Source: Metabacillus litoralis (GTDB lineage: Bacteria; Bacillota; Bacilli; Bacillales; Bacillaceae). Taken from it: a stretch of DNA of 64,000 nt. How positions within the stretch are numbered: the stretch's first letter is position 1; each line of letters begins with the position of its first letter. The stretch is taken from NCBI RefSeq assembly GCF_003667825.1, contig NZ_CP033043.1, forward strand, positions 2,271,001 through 2,335,000, in the 5' to 3' direction. The notes under the pieces are model-generated. The model saw nothing but the letters and a program-made list of their open reading frames with translations, was not told the DNA's origin and made no database searches. Positions 9,142 to 18,448 of this stretch are shown piece after piece. Made by a program: the position numbers and the translations under genes.

Positions 9142-10215
9142 CTAGCTTTTGGATGTTTCTCCCCTCCCGATGAGCGCATAAGTAAGTCTAATTTGAAAAT
9201 AACTGTATTCGTTATTTAAAAATTCTCTCACTTTTTTTAACTGATGTGTGTTCAGCCTTGTGATTGCTCCCATAATTTTATTGTAATCTTCCTCATTCAA
9301 AAATGGTGTTGGGATATATTGTTGATCATGTAATGTAATTTCGACAATATGGTCTTCAATTGTACTTTGCTTGAGTCTTCTAACTGTAGCAATTTCAGCA
9401 GGGTCCAATCCTTGCAGTAAATATGACCTGGTAATTTTCGTTGAAGAGGTAAACCCTTCAATATGCCATTTATCTTCTAACATTTCGTTTAATAACAAAT
9501 ATTGATTTTTGTTAGTTTGAAGAGACTGAATGATGGAATGAACAACATTCCAAAACAATAAATACATATAAGTTGAATCCTCTTCATGCTTATATGCTAT
9601 TTGCTCAAAAGTTAATCCAATTTTTTGACTCGATGTTAATCTTTGAACAAAAATAGTGGCATCCTTACTTGTTTGGGTATTCAATATATCCTTAAGTTCA
9701 CTGTATAAGCGATCGGTTAACTCATTATTAGAACGGTCCCGCTGTTTTAGAAAAGTTTTCACCCACTGTAAATCTTCTTGATTTTTCGTTACAGGCAAGT
9801 AGTCTTTTTTTTCATAAGCATAGTTCGATAATACTTGAACGAGAAGAGAAAGCCTCCTCCACAAAACTCTTCCAATGTCTCCATAATTCCAACCATTTAA
9901 TTGCGCAGGAATCGGATTATTCCCTAGGCTTTCTTTTAAAAATTCATTTCCTTTATTTGTTAGTCGAGATTTATTATCGGGTAGTTGCTCAATCAATCCT
10001 TGTTTTAAAAGAGCATTCCATGTTTCATCGGTTTGTATTCTTGATAATTTCGGAAATAAGCTAAAAAGGAACGTGACATTAAAAAGTTTGCCATCTTGAA
10101 TTGTTTGTGAAGATTTTTTCCCATTAAGTAAATGATAAATAGCGGAGACAGTTCTTTCTCCATTAAATTGCTTTAAGCAAAAGAGCATGACAGTATGGAA
10201 ATAATCTAGCTTCAT
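9142..10215 (-). CDS. ypbB: YpbB: helix-turn-helix protein paired with RecQ
   Basis: Protein of 357 residues with a C-terminal helix-turn-helix of the HTH_40 type ([22 protein letters not shown], about residues 270-290), a domain often found in or beside RecQ helicases. The remainder is helical with no motif I recognise. Its end overlaps recQ, which suggests the two are co-translated; the split may correspond to modules fused in other RecQ proteins. The ATG at 10215 is preceded by a weak GGGTGG. Role not established. Confidence 0.8.
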   Translation of the reverse strand: MKLDYFHTVMLFCLKQFNGERTVSAIYHLLNGKKSSQTIQDGKLFNVTFLFSLFPKLSRIQTDETWNALLKQGLIEQLPDNKSRLTNKGNEFLKESLGNNPIPAQLNGWNYGDIGRVLWRRLSLLVQVLSNYAYEKKDYLPVTKNQEDLQWVKTFLKQRDRSNNELTDRLYSELKDILNTQTSKDATIFVQRLTSSQKIGLTFEQIAYKHEEDSTYMYLLFWNVVHSIIQSLQTNKNQYLLLNEMLEDKWHIEGFTSSTKITRSYLLQGLDPAEIATVRRLKQSTIEDHIVEITLHDQQYIPTPFLNEEDYNKIMGAITRLNTHQLKKVREFLNNEYSYFQIRLTYALIGRGETSKS

Positions 10216-10330
10216 TATACCACCCTACAATGTTTGACAATATTCGATTACCTTTTCTATTTTAACAAATTTATGGACTTTCGTTTAGAAATTAATCAAT
10301 TTATTGATTAATAAGTAGGAAACTTAGCTA

Positions 10331-10345
10331 TGAGAACGATTATCA
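10331..10345. promoter_or_regulatory. Fur-box-like dyad
   Basis: TGAGAACGATTATCA matches the 7-1-7 Fur box TGATAATNATTATCA at 12 of 14 informative positions. It lies between the divergent ypbB and fer genes, 13 bases before the -35 of the promoter proposed for fer. Fur itself is encoded at 49.7-50.1 kb. The site could control fer, ypbB-recQ or both. Confidence 0.45.
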
Positions 10346-10358
10346 AAAGAGTTTTCTA

Positions 10359-10387
10359 TTGAAATGTCAAAAAAACCGTTTTACAAT
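10359..10387 (+). promoter_or_regulatory. Sigma-A promoter of fer
   Basis: TTGAAA and TACAAT with a 17-base spacer give a good housekeeping promoter about 105 bases before the fer ATG. A second TATAAT at 10456-10461 has no convincing -35. Confidence 0.6.
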
Positions 10388-10414
10388 ACAAGATAGGCGT
10401 AACAGAGAAAATGA

Positions 10415-10741
<327 letters not shown>

Positions 10742-10744
10742 AAC

Positions 10745-10779
10745 GAAAAACCCCTCTTAGATTATAGAGGGGTTTTTTC
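10745..10779. terminator. Bidirectional terminator between fer and ribU
   Basis: CCCCTCT pairs with AGAGGGG, with A5 before and T6 after the stem, so it can serve both convergent genes. Confidence 0.85.
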
Positions 10780-11367
10780 TTATAAAGATCTTGTATGGAA
10801 TTGCAATTGATTAGTTAACCAAAATTTCAGCCTCGAAATAATAAGTAGGAATATTAAGGTCATTAGTATTCCTTTTATAAAATTAAACGGCATAATTGAA
10901 GCAACAACCAATTGCTTAGTTGCCTCAGCAGTCATAGCCGGTGAATTCAAAAACAGTGTGTATGCAGGCATAATAATATAATAATTTAAGACGCTCATAA
11001 CAGTTGTCATAAGTAACGTTCCAATCACTAGACCTATCAAAAGACCTTTTAATGATTTATAACGTCTAAACATGTACGATGAGGGTAAAATAAATATAGC
11101 CCCAGCTATAAAATTAGCTACCTGACCTACTGGCACACCAGTTGCACTCCCTTGGATTAGGTAATGTAAGACGTTTTTTATTGCTTCCACCATTAAGCCT
11201 GCTGCTGGTCCAAATACAATCGCTGCAATTAATGCGGGAGCATCACTAAAATCGATTTGCAAAAAGACAGGAAAACCGGGAAACGGAAAATCAAGCATCA
11301 TTAGCACATACGCTATACTGCTCAACATCCCAACTGTTACATGCTTTCTTACCTTACTTTGATTCAT
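10780..11367 (-). CDS. ribU: Riboflavin ECF transporter substrate-binding component RibU (FmnP/YpaA)
   Basis: Integral membrane protein of 195 residues with five to six hydrophobic helices. It resembles RibU, the riboflavin-binding S component that works with the shared EcfAA'T energising module to import riboflavin. The upstream FMN riboswitch and terminator (11.45-11.69 kb) confirm the substrate and place it under FMN repression. It is a single-gene unit converging on fer. Confidence 0.92.
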   Translation of the reverse strand: MNQSKVRKHVTVGMLSSIAYVLMMLDFPFPGFPVFLQIDFSDAPALIAAIVFGPAAGLMVEAIKNVLHYLIQGSATGVPVGQVANFIAGAIFILPSSYMFRRYKSLKGLLIGLVIGTLLMTTVMSVLNYYIIMPAYTLFLNSPAMTAEATKQLVVASIMPFNFIKGILMTLIFLLIISRLKFWLTNQLQFHTRSL

Positions 11368-11448
11368 TTTTCTTCTCTCCCTTTGCTGATCGCACTCGAA
11401 AAAGAAGAAGCTCTTAGACTCTTTAATAAGTCATTTTTAATAACTTAT

Positions 11449-11497
11449 CAAAAAACCCTGATTAATCATGATCGATTTGAATCATGATTAATCAGGG
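11449..11497 (-). terminator. Riboswitch-controlled terminator of ribU
   Basis: A perfect 17-bp stem (CCCTGATTAATCATGAT with its complement, eight-base loop) followed by a U run on the minus strand. It lies between the FMN aptamer and ribU, so it is the expression platform: FMN binding should favour it. Confidence 0.9.
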
Positions 11498-11559
11498 CGT
11501 TTATTGCAAGTCTAAATAAACGTTTATAAAACAAATTTTAAACGTTTGAACCTCCATCT

Positions 11560-11686
11560 TCTCACATCCAGACTATACTGTCGGTTCTGGAGTTGCACCA
11601 GATCCTGCCATTATTACGGCTCGCGGACTTAGAAATAAAAATTTCATCACCGCCGGTCGGGAATCGCACCCTGCCCCGAAGATTGA
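11560..11686 (-). promoter_or_regulatory. FMN riboswitch (RFN element) of ribU
   Basis: The minus strand has the conserved RFN blocks in order: a 5' block CTTCGGGGCAGGG, then CCGACCGGCGGTGAT, AGTCCGCGAGCC, GGATCTGGTGCAACTCC, CCGACAGT and TAGTCTGGATG. The variable hairpin between helices is short. A candidate promoter (TATACA, 17 bases, TATAAT, about 11708-11737) precedes it. Confidence 0.95.
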
Positions 11687-11858
11687 TCATATTATTTTTT
11701 ACAATTTTATTATAATATGATGAGATCTTCTTGTATAGAAAGATGTTTCAATGGAAGATAATCATTTTAAAAAACATTAAAAAGCTTTTCTAAAATAGCT
11801 CATTACTATTTATCAGAGTAAATCCACTTTTGTAAAATTTACAATATATATTTGCTTA

Positions 11859-12749
11859 TCATTTTTTGCTTAAAATTAGGACTTGTTCCGGATATATAAG
11901 TGTATTACTCATATCATTAGCCCTTTTTATTTTTTCAGGACTGATGTTAAATTCCTTTGCGATGGATTGGATGGTATCACCAGGTTGTACAACATACATA
12001 TCTTCATTATTCAAATATAATGTTAACTGTTGATTTTGATAAATTGTTTCACCGTTAAGATCATTCCATTCCTTAAGGGACTTTATTGATACATCATACT
12101 CACTTGATAGTCCCCAAAGAGTATCACCTTTTGTTACCGTAATTACCTTCTTCTGTGCTTCTTGTTCATTCATTTTGTTTTTCTTAGATTCGTCTTGTAT
12201 TTGATTTTTATCTTTATTTTTGTTTTCCTGCTTTTCTTGATTAGCATGTGCAGTATGAGATTCAAATACAAATAATGGATCTAATGCGTGTTCTTTTTCA
12301 TACGTCCATTCACCTTGATGTAATTCGAAATGCAAATGTGTACCTGTAGAAATTCCTGTGTTCCCAATAATTCCTACTACTTGTCCCTTTTTAACGTTTT
12401 CACCTTCATTAACATTACGTTTACTTAAATGCGCGTAAACTGTTTCATAGCCTTCTGGATGTTCAATAAATACAACGTTTCCATATGAGTCGGAATAATA
12501 AGATTTTGTTACCTTTCCGTCTGAAACAGATACAATCTCCTCCCCCTCTGGAGCAGCAATATCTATTCCTTTATGTTTTCCATGTCGTGTTCCGAATGTA
12601 TCTGTTATTGTCCCATTAACAGGTTGTACCCATTGATCTTCTAGCTCTTTTATGTATGATTCTGCTTGCACATGATTTTTTTCTATTACTAACATCCCAA
12701 TTGCAATACTTAATGTTAATAAAACGAAACTCATTCTTCTAACTAGCAT
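11859..12749 (-). CDS. Secreted M23 peptidase with two LysM domains
   Basis: Protein of 296 residues. A hydrophobic N-terminal segment (about 7-28, ending AQA/E) is a likely signal peptide. Residues about 40-165 form a LytM/M23 domain with the zinc motifs HKGIDIA (HxxxD) and HLHFE, so an endopeptidase cleaving peptidoglycan cross-links is expected. A Lys/Glu/Gln-rich linker (about 170-198) leads to two LysM domains (about 200-245 and 250-296) that hold it in the wall. AGGAGG lies six bases before the ATG. It sits between the ribU riboswitch and rsiX, where I know no B. subtilis orthologue. No clear terminator is seen after its stop. Confidence 0.85.
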   Translation of the reverse strand: MLVRRMSFVLLTLSIAIGMLVIEKNHVQAESYIKELEDQWVQPVNGTITDTFGTRHGKHKGIDIAAPEGEEIVSVSDGKVTKSYYSDSYGNVVFIEHPEGYETVYAHLSKRNVNEGENVKKGQVVGIIGNTGISTGTHLHFELHQGEWTYEKEHALDPLFVFESHTAHANQEKQENKNKDKNQIQDESKKNKMNEQEAQKKVITVTKGDTLWGLSSEYDVSIKSLKEWNDLNGETIYQNQQLTLYLNNEDMYVVQPGDTIQSIAKEFNISPEKIKRANDMSNTLIYPEQVLILSKK

Positions 12750-12935
12750 TTTTCTCCTCCTGTTTCATTTTTTAGCTATTTAGTTTTTATTGAATAGCCA
12801 TATCTTTATAATGTTCCGGAGATTTGCCTTTTACATTTACCATGCTTATAAAAATGTACTCAACGGTCAATGTATGAAGGTCTGTCTTAAAAAAGAACAT
12901 GTGTAGTATGTAACATTATTTTCCTAACTATACAT

Positions 12936-12966
12936 AAAAAGAGACTCAAAATTTTGAGCCTCTTTT
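12936..12966 (-). terminator. Intrinsic terminator after rsiX
   Basis: AAGAGGCTCAAAA pairs with TTTTGAGTCTCTT (one wobble) followed by U5 on the minus strand. It lies directly behind the rsiX stop. Confidence 0.8.
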
Positions 12967-12968
12967 CC

Positions 12969-14183
12969 TTATTTAATCGGATTTGGTGAGTATGGTACTT
13001 CAATCGGCTTGGTAACATTCATAACACCAATTCTTTCTTCACTTATTCCATTAAACTTAACTGTTTTATATCCAAAGTCTTTTGCGGTTAACAAGAGTGA
13101 TTCTAACATCATAATACTTTGTTCGTTGTTTTTAATATCTTTGTTTTCATTAAATTCAATATTCAATTGATTTTCATTTTCACTAACATTAATAATGATA
13201 TTATTTCCAATAGAAGGCGATAAATTGTATGCTGGTATTCCGTTCTTCATTAAATCAATTGCCTCGATCATAGTCTTCAATGGCTCGGGAGATGGAACAA
13301 GTAATTTCTTCGTATTTTTGTCATGTTGATAAATAAGATAAGCTTTTTTTCTTATTTGTGAGATATCTATTTCCGTTACCAATCCTGTATTACCGAACTC
13401 AATACCTTCCTTCCCATTTGTAGAAAGATTGGCCCTTTTTACACCAATCCATCGAAATGTTTCTTGAATTGTTTCTTTAAACATCACTTCTGCTGAAGAA
13501 GAAGTGATGCCTCCTTCACCTTTATAATCAATATAGACTTCTTCAGGGTCTTCTTTTGAAGATAGTTCCGAATTCTTAAGCTCAAAGGATACAGGTCCTA
13601 ACTCGTCAAAGAAATCCTCGGGTATAAACTCATGTATTCTCTCAAGTTTTTCTTTGTTGTTATTTCCTTGTAAAGTAACTGGAACAACATTTTGGGCTAT
13701 TTTATCAGTTAACCCAATTGTTACAACTTTTTCCGAATCATTAGCATTGGTTACATAAGTTATGGATTCTTGATCTAGCATTGCCATCTCTTTCATGTTT
13801 TCTGTATCAAGAGCGATGTTCTCATTTTTATCCTCAGTTATTGCTGATTCATTTATATTATTTTCCTCTACTTCCGATGATTGTGGTGATTCTGCAGTCT
13901 CATGCTTTGAAGCTTCCTCTGAAGATGTAGTGGTCATATCCATATTGCTTTCCTCACTAGAAGAGGTAAAGCTATTAAATACATATGGAGTCATAATCGC
14001 AAAAATCATTAGAGCCGCAACAGAAGCAATTGTAGGAGCAACCCAAGTTCTCGTTCTCTTTTTAACCTGTTGTTTAAATTGTATCTGTTGATAAATTTGA
14101 TCAGCAGTTCGTTTATCCTTGACAGAGGGTAACTGCTGTAAAAGCTGCTCAAGTTGGTTTTCATTCCACTCCCGTTTTTTCAA
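12969..14183 (-). CDS. rsiX: Anti-sigma factor RsiX
   Basis: Protein of 404 residues encoded directly after sigX, overlapping it by 23 bases. The cytoplasmic N-terminus (1-42) would hold SigX; a single transmembrane helix follows (about 45-65); the extracellular part starts with a Ser/Glu-rich low-complexity segment (about 72-115) and continues into a folded domain with two GerMN-like stretches. In B. subtilis RsiX restrains SigX, which governs cell-surface charge and antimicrobial peptide resistance. The overlap indicates coupled translation, which fits the need for stoichiometric anti-sigma. Confidence 0.85.
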   Translation of the reverse strand: MKKREWNENQLEQLLQQLPSVKDKRTADQIYQQIQFKQQVKKRTRTWVAPTIASVAALMIFAIMTPYVFNSFTSSSEESNMDMTTTSSEEASKHETAESPQSSEVEENNINESAITEDKNENIALDTENMKEMAMLDQESITYVTNANDSEKVVTIGLTDKIAQNVVPVTLQGNNNKEKLERIHEFIPEDFFDELGPVSFELKNSELSSKEDPEEVYIDYKGEGGITSSSAEVMFKETIQETFRWIGVKRANLSTNGKEGIEFGNTGLVTEIDISQIRKKAYLIYQHDKNTKKLLVPSPEPLKTMIEAIDLMKNGIPAYNLSPSIGNNIIINVSENENQLNIEFNENKDIKNNEQSIMMLESLLLTAKDFGYKTVKFNGISEERIGVMNVTKPIEVPYSPNPIK

Positions 14184-14712
14184 TCGAAAGCCCCTCCTTT
14201 TCGGAAAAATTGTTCATATGCTTTTGCAATTGCTTAATCGCACGGTGTTGTGTTGTTTTTACTTTACTTACAGTCCATCCTAACACTTCAGCTGTTTCTG
14301 TAATCGATAACTCTTGAATATATCGTAAAATAACAACACTACGTTGATCAATTGAACAAGAATTTAATGCTCTGTATATCCATTGAACTTGTTCATTTTG
14401 TATAGCGACCTCATCAGGTAATGGTTGCTGCTCATCTTCAATCTGTTGTTTTTCCCAATCAAATCGCTCTAATATTCTTTGACGAATCGTTTTTTGTTTC
14501 CGAAACCAGTCAATGGCCACATGTCTGGCGATAGAAATAAGCCATGTTTTTTCACTACTTCTACCTTCAAATTTATCATACGATTTTAATACACGAATAT
14601 AAACTTCCTGAACAAGATCCTCTGCTTGTTCACGACTTTTTACCATATAAAACAAAAATTGAAAAAGATCTGAATGATATTTTTCATATAATTGTTGAAA
14701 GGTATCCTCCAT
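14161..14712 (-). CDS. sigX: ECF RNA polymerase sigma factor SigX
   Basis: Sigma factor of 183 residues with region 2 (YHSDLFQFLFYMVKSREQAEDLVQEVYIRVL, about 8-38), the SSEKTWLISIARHVAIDWFRKQ region 2.3-2.4 block and region 4 (about 120-170, ILRYIQELSITETAEVLGW). It directs cell-envelope genes. I start at the ATG at 14712, which has GGAGGGT upstream and gives the family N-terminus MEDTFQQLY; an upstream in-frame ATG would add 17 residues overlapping the promoter. An ECF promoter directly upstream suggests autoregulation. Confidence 0.93.
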   Translation of the reverse strand: MEDTFQQLYEKYHSDLFQFLFYMVKSREQAEDLVQEVYIRVLKSYDKFEGRSSEKTWLISIARHVAIDWFRKQKTIRQRILERFDWEKQQIEDEQQPLPDEVAIQNEQVQWIYRALNSCSIDQRSVVILRYIQELSITETAEVLGWTVSKVKTTQHRAIKQLQKHMNNFSEKEGLSIEKTGVE

Positions 14713-14736
14713 GATTACCCTCCGTTCATTAATATA

Positions 14737-14762
14737 GTCGTAAAGAACACAGTAAAGTTTCA
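14737..14762 (-). promoter_or_regulatory. Candidate autoregulatory ECF (SigX) promoter
   Basis: On the minus strand TGAAAC, 16 bases, CGAC. This is the ECF pattern AAC-N16/17-CG recognised by SigX, ending about 25 bases upstream of the sigX ATG. Confidence 0.65.
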
Positions 14763-14980
14763 AATAAATACCGCGTAATTTAAATGAAATATTTATGTAA
14801 TATTTGCCATAGCTATCTCTACTTTACCATGTTTTATAGAACTATTATATATTTTATAATATGATTCTCTTAAACTCACAATTGCTATCATATCTTAACA
14901 TTTATGTAGTGCCCTGGATGCTCTTTATATCCCCCTTTAACATTTGTGACTCAATATAAGATTATGCCATTCTAAAACCA

Positions 14981-15018
14981 AAAAAATCGTATAGCTAATA
15001 ACTAGCATACGATTTTTT
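14981..15018. terminator. Terminator after the adenosyltransferase gene
   Basis: AAAAAATCGTATAGCTA pairs with TAGCATACGATTTTTT with minor loops; symmetrical A and T runs allow function in both directions. It lies behind the stop at 15040. Confidence 0.85.
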
Positions 15019-15039
15019 CTACTCCTCTATATTAAATCT

Positions 15040-15630
15040 TTAAGAATCTTTTTTCTCTTTATTAGAAGACTTTGTTTTAAACACTAGAGCACTCCGCTCA
15101 TATTCAACATCCTTAACACCTAAACGGTGATTAATTACCCTCGCAATGGCAAAAAAATAGTCCGACAATCGATTTAGATACTTTAATACCACTTCGTTTA
15201 TTTCCATCTCTTTTTGTAATGAAACAGTGCACCTTTCTGCCCGTCTTGTTACAGTTCTTGCAATGTGAACAGCTGCTGCTGCAGGGCTTCCACCTGGAAG
15301 GATGAATCGTTCTAATTCAGGGGCTTCCTTTACATAAGCATCAATGCGATTTTCTAAGAACTCGACCATTTCATTGCTTGCTTTATAAGGATATTTTTCT
15401 TTCACAACGGCTAAATCTCCCCCACAATCAAACAGCTCATGCTGTATTTTTTCAAGTTCTTGATATATATCCTGAAAAAGAGGTTCCGTCAGATGTGTCA
15501 TCGCTTGACCAACAAAACAATTAGCTTCATCAATTGTCCCATATGCTTCTACACGTAAATGATCCTTATCAACACGTCCGCCTATTATACTCGTTTTTCC
15601 ACTATCACCTGTTTTTGTATATAAATTCAT
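15040..15630 (-). CDS. PduO-type cob(I)alamin adenosyltransferase
   Basis: Enzyme of 196 residues that transfers adenosine from ATP to cob(I)alamin, making adenosylcobalamin. It has the PduO/MMAB signature at the N-terminus (TKTGDSGKTSIIGG...VEAYGTIDEANCFVG) and the helical-bundle motif RRAERC...LKYLNRLSDYFF. It resembles B. subtilis YvqK, which lies elsewhere in that genome; here it is inserted between sigX and resE. I start at the ATG at 15630 (GGAGAG eight bases upstream); the longer frame runs through the resE terminator. The product could supply the cofactor of the CarH-like regulator at 3.9-4.8 kb. Confidence 0.9.
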   Translation of the reverse strand: MNLYTKTGDSGKTSIIGGRVDKDHLRVEAYGTIDEANCFVGQAMTHLTEPLFQDIYQELEKIQHELFDCGGDLAVVKEKYPYKASNEMVEFLENRIDAYVKEAPELERFILPGGSPAAAAVHIARTVTRRAERCTVSLQKEMEINEVVLKYLNRLSDYFFAIARVINHRLGVKDVEYERSALVFKTKSSNKEKKDS

Positions 15631-15705
15631 TTGTATCACTCTCCACATTTTCAACTTACTATTATTTAACCATGTGTATGTTTTAAGGTCTAATGAATAT
15701 CTGCT

Positions 15706-15744
15706 AAAAATTAGACAATCTTGTTTCTTATGAAACAAGATTGT
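15706..15744 (-). terminator. Intrinsic terminator after resE
   Basis: A perfect 13-bp stem (ACAATCTTGTTTC with complement, four-base loop), then a U-rich tail on the minus strand. It separates resDE from the adenosyltransferase gene. Confidence 0.85.
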
Positions 15745-15753
15745 TCGTCAGTA

Positions 15754-17553
15754 TTATTCAGATTCTAGCTTTTTTCGAGGCAAAAAGAAACTAAATGTCG
15801 TACCTTCACCTATTTTGCTATGAACAGTTATTTTTCCTTGGTGTGCTTCAACAATGTTTTTAACAATCGCTAACCCAAGACCTGTACCAGCTCTTCCTCT
15901 TGTTCTTGCCTTGTCTGCCTTATAAAAACGTTCAAATACAAACGGCAGATCCTCTTCAGGAATTCCACTTCCAGAATCTTGTACATCCATTGCTAAGCCA
16001 TCTTTTTCCGATGTTACAGTTATAGATACCATTCCATTTTCATTCGTATGACGAATGGCATTATCTATTAAGTTTGTAAGCACCTGCTCAATTCGATCTG
16101 GATCTATTACATAATTGGTTTCATTAAGATGAATGTCTGTTTGAAGATTAATCATCTTATCCTTAGCAGGACCTTGGAATTTACGGCTTATCTTGTCAAT
16201 AAACTGCGGGATAGATACTTCATCCAAATTCAAGGATATATGTCCTGCTTCCATTCTAGCTAAATCTAATAATTCGTTAACAAGTCTTCCCATTCGTAAC
16301 GATTCATCATATATAACTTGAGCAATTTCCTTTTTCTCATCTTCCGTACTTGCAATGTCATCAACGATGGCTTCACTATATCCTTGCAACATGGATATAG
16401 GTGTTCTAAGCTCGTGACTAACGTTAGCAATGAAATCCTTTCGCAGCTTATCAAGTCGACGTTCTTCTGTCATGTCTCGTAGAACTGCAACAGCTCCTCT
16501 TACATACGATTGATTATATAAAGGAGTCATTAAAATAACCCAGCTTCTACCTTGTATCATAATTTCAGTCATTTGTTCTTTTTCAGTGTTAACAACTCGT
16601 TGAAATAAACCTTTTGCTTCAGGTGGGAGCTCTTCATCATTTTTGACTTGCATTCCCTGCTCGTAATACCAGGCTTGTAAAAATCTTTCAGCAGGTGGGT
16701 TTGTTACTAAAATCGTTCCATCAATATTTAAAGTGATGACACCATCAGCCATACTGCTTAAAATATTTGTTAAATGCTCTTTTTCCTGATTAAGAGCGTT
16801 AATATGAAACTTAAGCTGTTTTCCCATTTGATTAAAGGCTATACCTAACTCCCCAATTTCATCGTTTGACATAATAGGAACCTTTGATTCAAATTTCCCT
16901 CTTGCCAGCTCCTGAGCTACCTCACGCATTTTTCTTAATGGATAGGTGATTCTTGTTGATAAGAAGAAGGCAAAAATTGTCGTTAAAATGATTGCAACTC
17001 CAGCGGCTAGGATGATATATTTGGTTGTCTCTTTTGTTGTTTCATGAACAGCTTGAAGAGATTGTGAAATATATACTGCTCCTTTTTCTGTATCTGACAC
17101 CTTATATGGAATACCAACAATTAGTACCTCGTCTTCACCATTAGCAAAAACATCATTTGGAGAATCTAAATTTGTGCGTTTACTAATTTTTTCTCCTTCT
17201 GTAAGAGGTAATGATAATTCTTGATCATCTTCTATATCTTCAAATTCTAAGTGAGGCAGATCCTCGTCTATGATAGGCGAGTTCCAGTAAGAATCTTTAT
17301 CTTCAATAATTAAAATATGTGTTAACTCATCTGTTAATTCCCACGCAATTGATCTTGCTAAAGATTGATCCTCATGACTTTCCATTATGGCAGAAACCTT
17401 TGTACTTAATTGTTGTAATTCATTTTCGGCTTCATCCACGTGATAATTCTCAATGAACTCTAGCATTAAAATCGTTAATACAAATAAAACAAAGGAAACG
17501 AGTAAAAGTATCGTTCCCCATAGTTTCCCTACTACACTTCTCCAGAGAATCAT
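15754..17553 (-). CDS. resE: Sensor histidine kinase ResE
   Basis: Membrane kinase of 599 residues controlling aerobic and anaerobic respiration with ResD. Domains: transmembrane helix 1 (about 12-34), extracytoplasmic region rich in acidic residues (about 35-177), helix 2 (about 178-200), HAMP (about 200-252), PAS (about 260-360), dimerisation domain with phospho-His380 in SHELRTP, and an ATPase domain with [24 protein letters not shown] and GTGLGLAIV. Its ATG overlaps the resD stop by four bases. In B. subtilis ResE responds to oxygen limitation and nitric oxide, activating resABC, ctaA, fnr and others. Confidence 0.95.
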   Translation of the reverse strand: MILWRSVVGKLWGTILLLVSFVLFVLTILMLEFIENYHVDEAENELQQLSTKVSAIMESHEDQSLARSIAWELTDELTHILIIEDKDSYWNSPIIDEDLPHLEFEDIEDDQELSLPLTEGEKISKRTNLDSPNDVFANGEDEVLIVGIPYKVSDTEKGAVYISQSLQAVHETTKETTKYIILAAGVAIILTTIFAFFLSTRITYPLRKMREVAQELARGKFESKVPIMSNDEIGELGIAFNQMGKQLKFHINALNQEKEHLTNILSSMADGVITLNIDGTILVTNPPAERFLQAWYYEQGMQVKNDEELPPEAKGLFQRVVNTEKEQMTEIMIQGRSWVILMTPLYNQSYVRGAVAVLRDMTEERRLDKLRKDFIANVSHELRTPISMLQGYSEAIVDDIASTEDEKKEIAQVIYDESLRMGRLVNELLDLARMEAGHISLNLDEVSIPQFIDKISRKFQGPAKDKMINLQTDIHLNETNYVIDPDRIEQVLTNLIDNAIRHTNENGMVSITVTSEKDGLAMDVQDSGSGIPEEDLPFVFERFYKADKARTRGRAGTGLGLAIVKNIVEAHQGKITVHSKIGEGTTFSFFLPRKKLESE

Positions 17554-18272
17554 GTATGATTTACCTCGAATTTATACCCTACTCCCCACACCGTAACAAT
17601 CATCTTTGCAGCTTCTGGAGAAACTTTACTCAACTTCTCTCTTAGTCGTTTAACATGTGTATCCACTGTTCGTAAGTCACCAAAAAATTCATATTGCCAT
17701 ACTTCCTTCAATAACTTTTCCCGATCATACACTTTATCTGGAGTTTTAGCCAGAAAATACAATAATTCATATTCTTTAGGAGTTAAACTAACTTCATTTC
17801 CATCTGCAGTTACTCTATGTGCATCATGATCAATTGATAGATGAGGAAAAACGATTACATTTTTTGCTTTTGTTTCTGTTTTCAAATATGACGTTTGAGA
17901 AGACCTTCTAAGTAATGCTTTTACCCTTAAAACCACTTCTCTCGGACTGAAAGGTTTTACAATATAATCGTCCACACCCGCTTCAAAGCCTTGTACTCTG
18001 TTTGCCTCTTCACCTTTTGCTGTTAACATAATAATCGGTGTTGCCTTTTTTTCACGCAATTGCTTGCATACCTCAACACCATCAATACCAGGCATCATTA
18101 CATCTAACATAATTAAGTCGTATTCATTATTCAATGCTAATTCAAGCGCTTCATCACCGTTCTCAGCTTCTTCAATTTCATAATTTTCTCTTTCTAAATA
18201 CATCCGTAAAAGTCGACGAATTCGATCTTCATCATCAACGACTAAAATTCTGGCAAATTGGTTCTCTTCCAT
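17550..18272 (-). CDS. resD: Response regulator ResD
   Basis: OmpR/PhoB-type regulator of 240 residues. The receiver domain has the acidic pair D13-D14, phospho-acceptor D57 ([10 protein letters not shown]) and K near 106 (IVKPFSP); the C-terminal winged helix (about 140-235) ends with [12 protein letters not shown] and TVWGVGYKF. The ATG at 18272 has AGGAGGG upstream; an earlier in-frame ATG lacks a ribosome site. It is separated from resC by a terminator, so resDE can be expressed both by read-through from resABC and from its own promoter. Confidence 0.96.
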   Translation of the reverse strand: MEENQFARILVVDDEDRIRRLLRMYLERENYEIEEAENGDEALELALNNEYDLIMLDVMMPGIDGVEVCKQLREKKATPIIMLTAKGEEANRVQGFEAGVDDYIVKPFSPREVVLRVKALLRRSSQTSYLKTETKAKNVIVFPHLSIDHDAHRVTADGNEVSLTPKEYELLYFLAKTPDKVYDREKLLKEVWQYEFFGDLRTVDTHVKRLREKLSKVSPEAAKMIVTVWGVGYKFEVNHT

Positions 18273-18345
18273 AATAAGAACCCTCCTTATAGGTAAGTGT
18301 TTCATATTTGGTATTTAATCATTATGTATATATTAAGAGTATAAC

Positions 18346-18377
18346 AAAAAGCCTTCACTGCAAAGAGTGAAGGCTTT
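18346..18377 (-). terminator. Terminator between resC and resD
   Basis: AAGCCTTCACT and AGTGAAGGCTT form an 11-bp stem with a U tail on the minus strand. It partly separates resABC from resDE. Confidence 0.8.
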
Positions 18378-18448
18378 ATTAGCAGTGTTTATACTGATTG
18401 TATGTTTATAACTGATTATTTTGCTATTATTAGGCCAACTTAAAGCAA

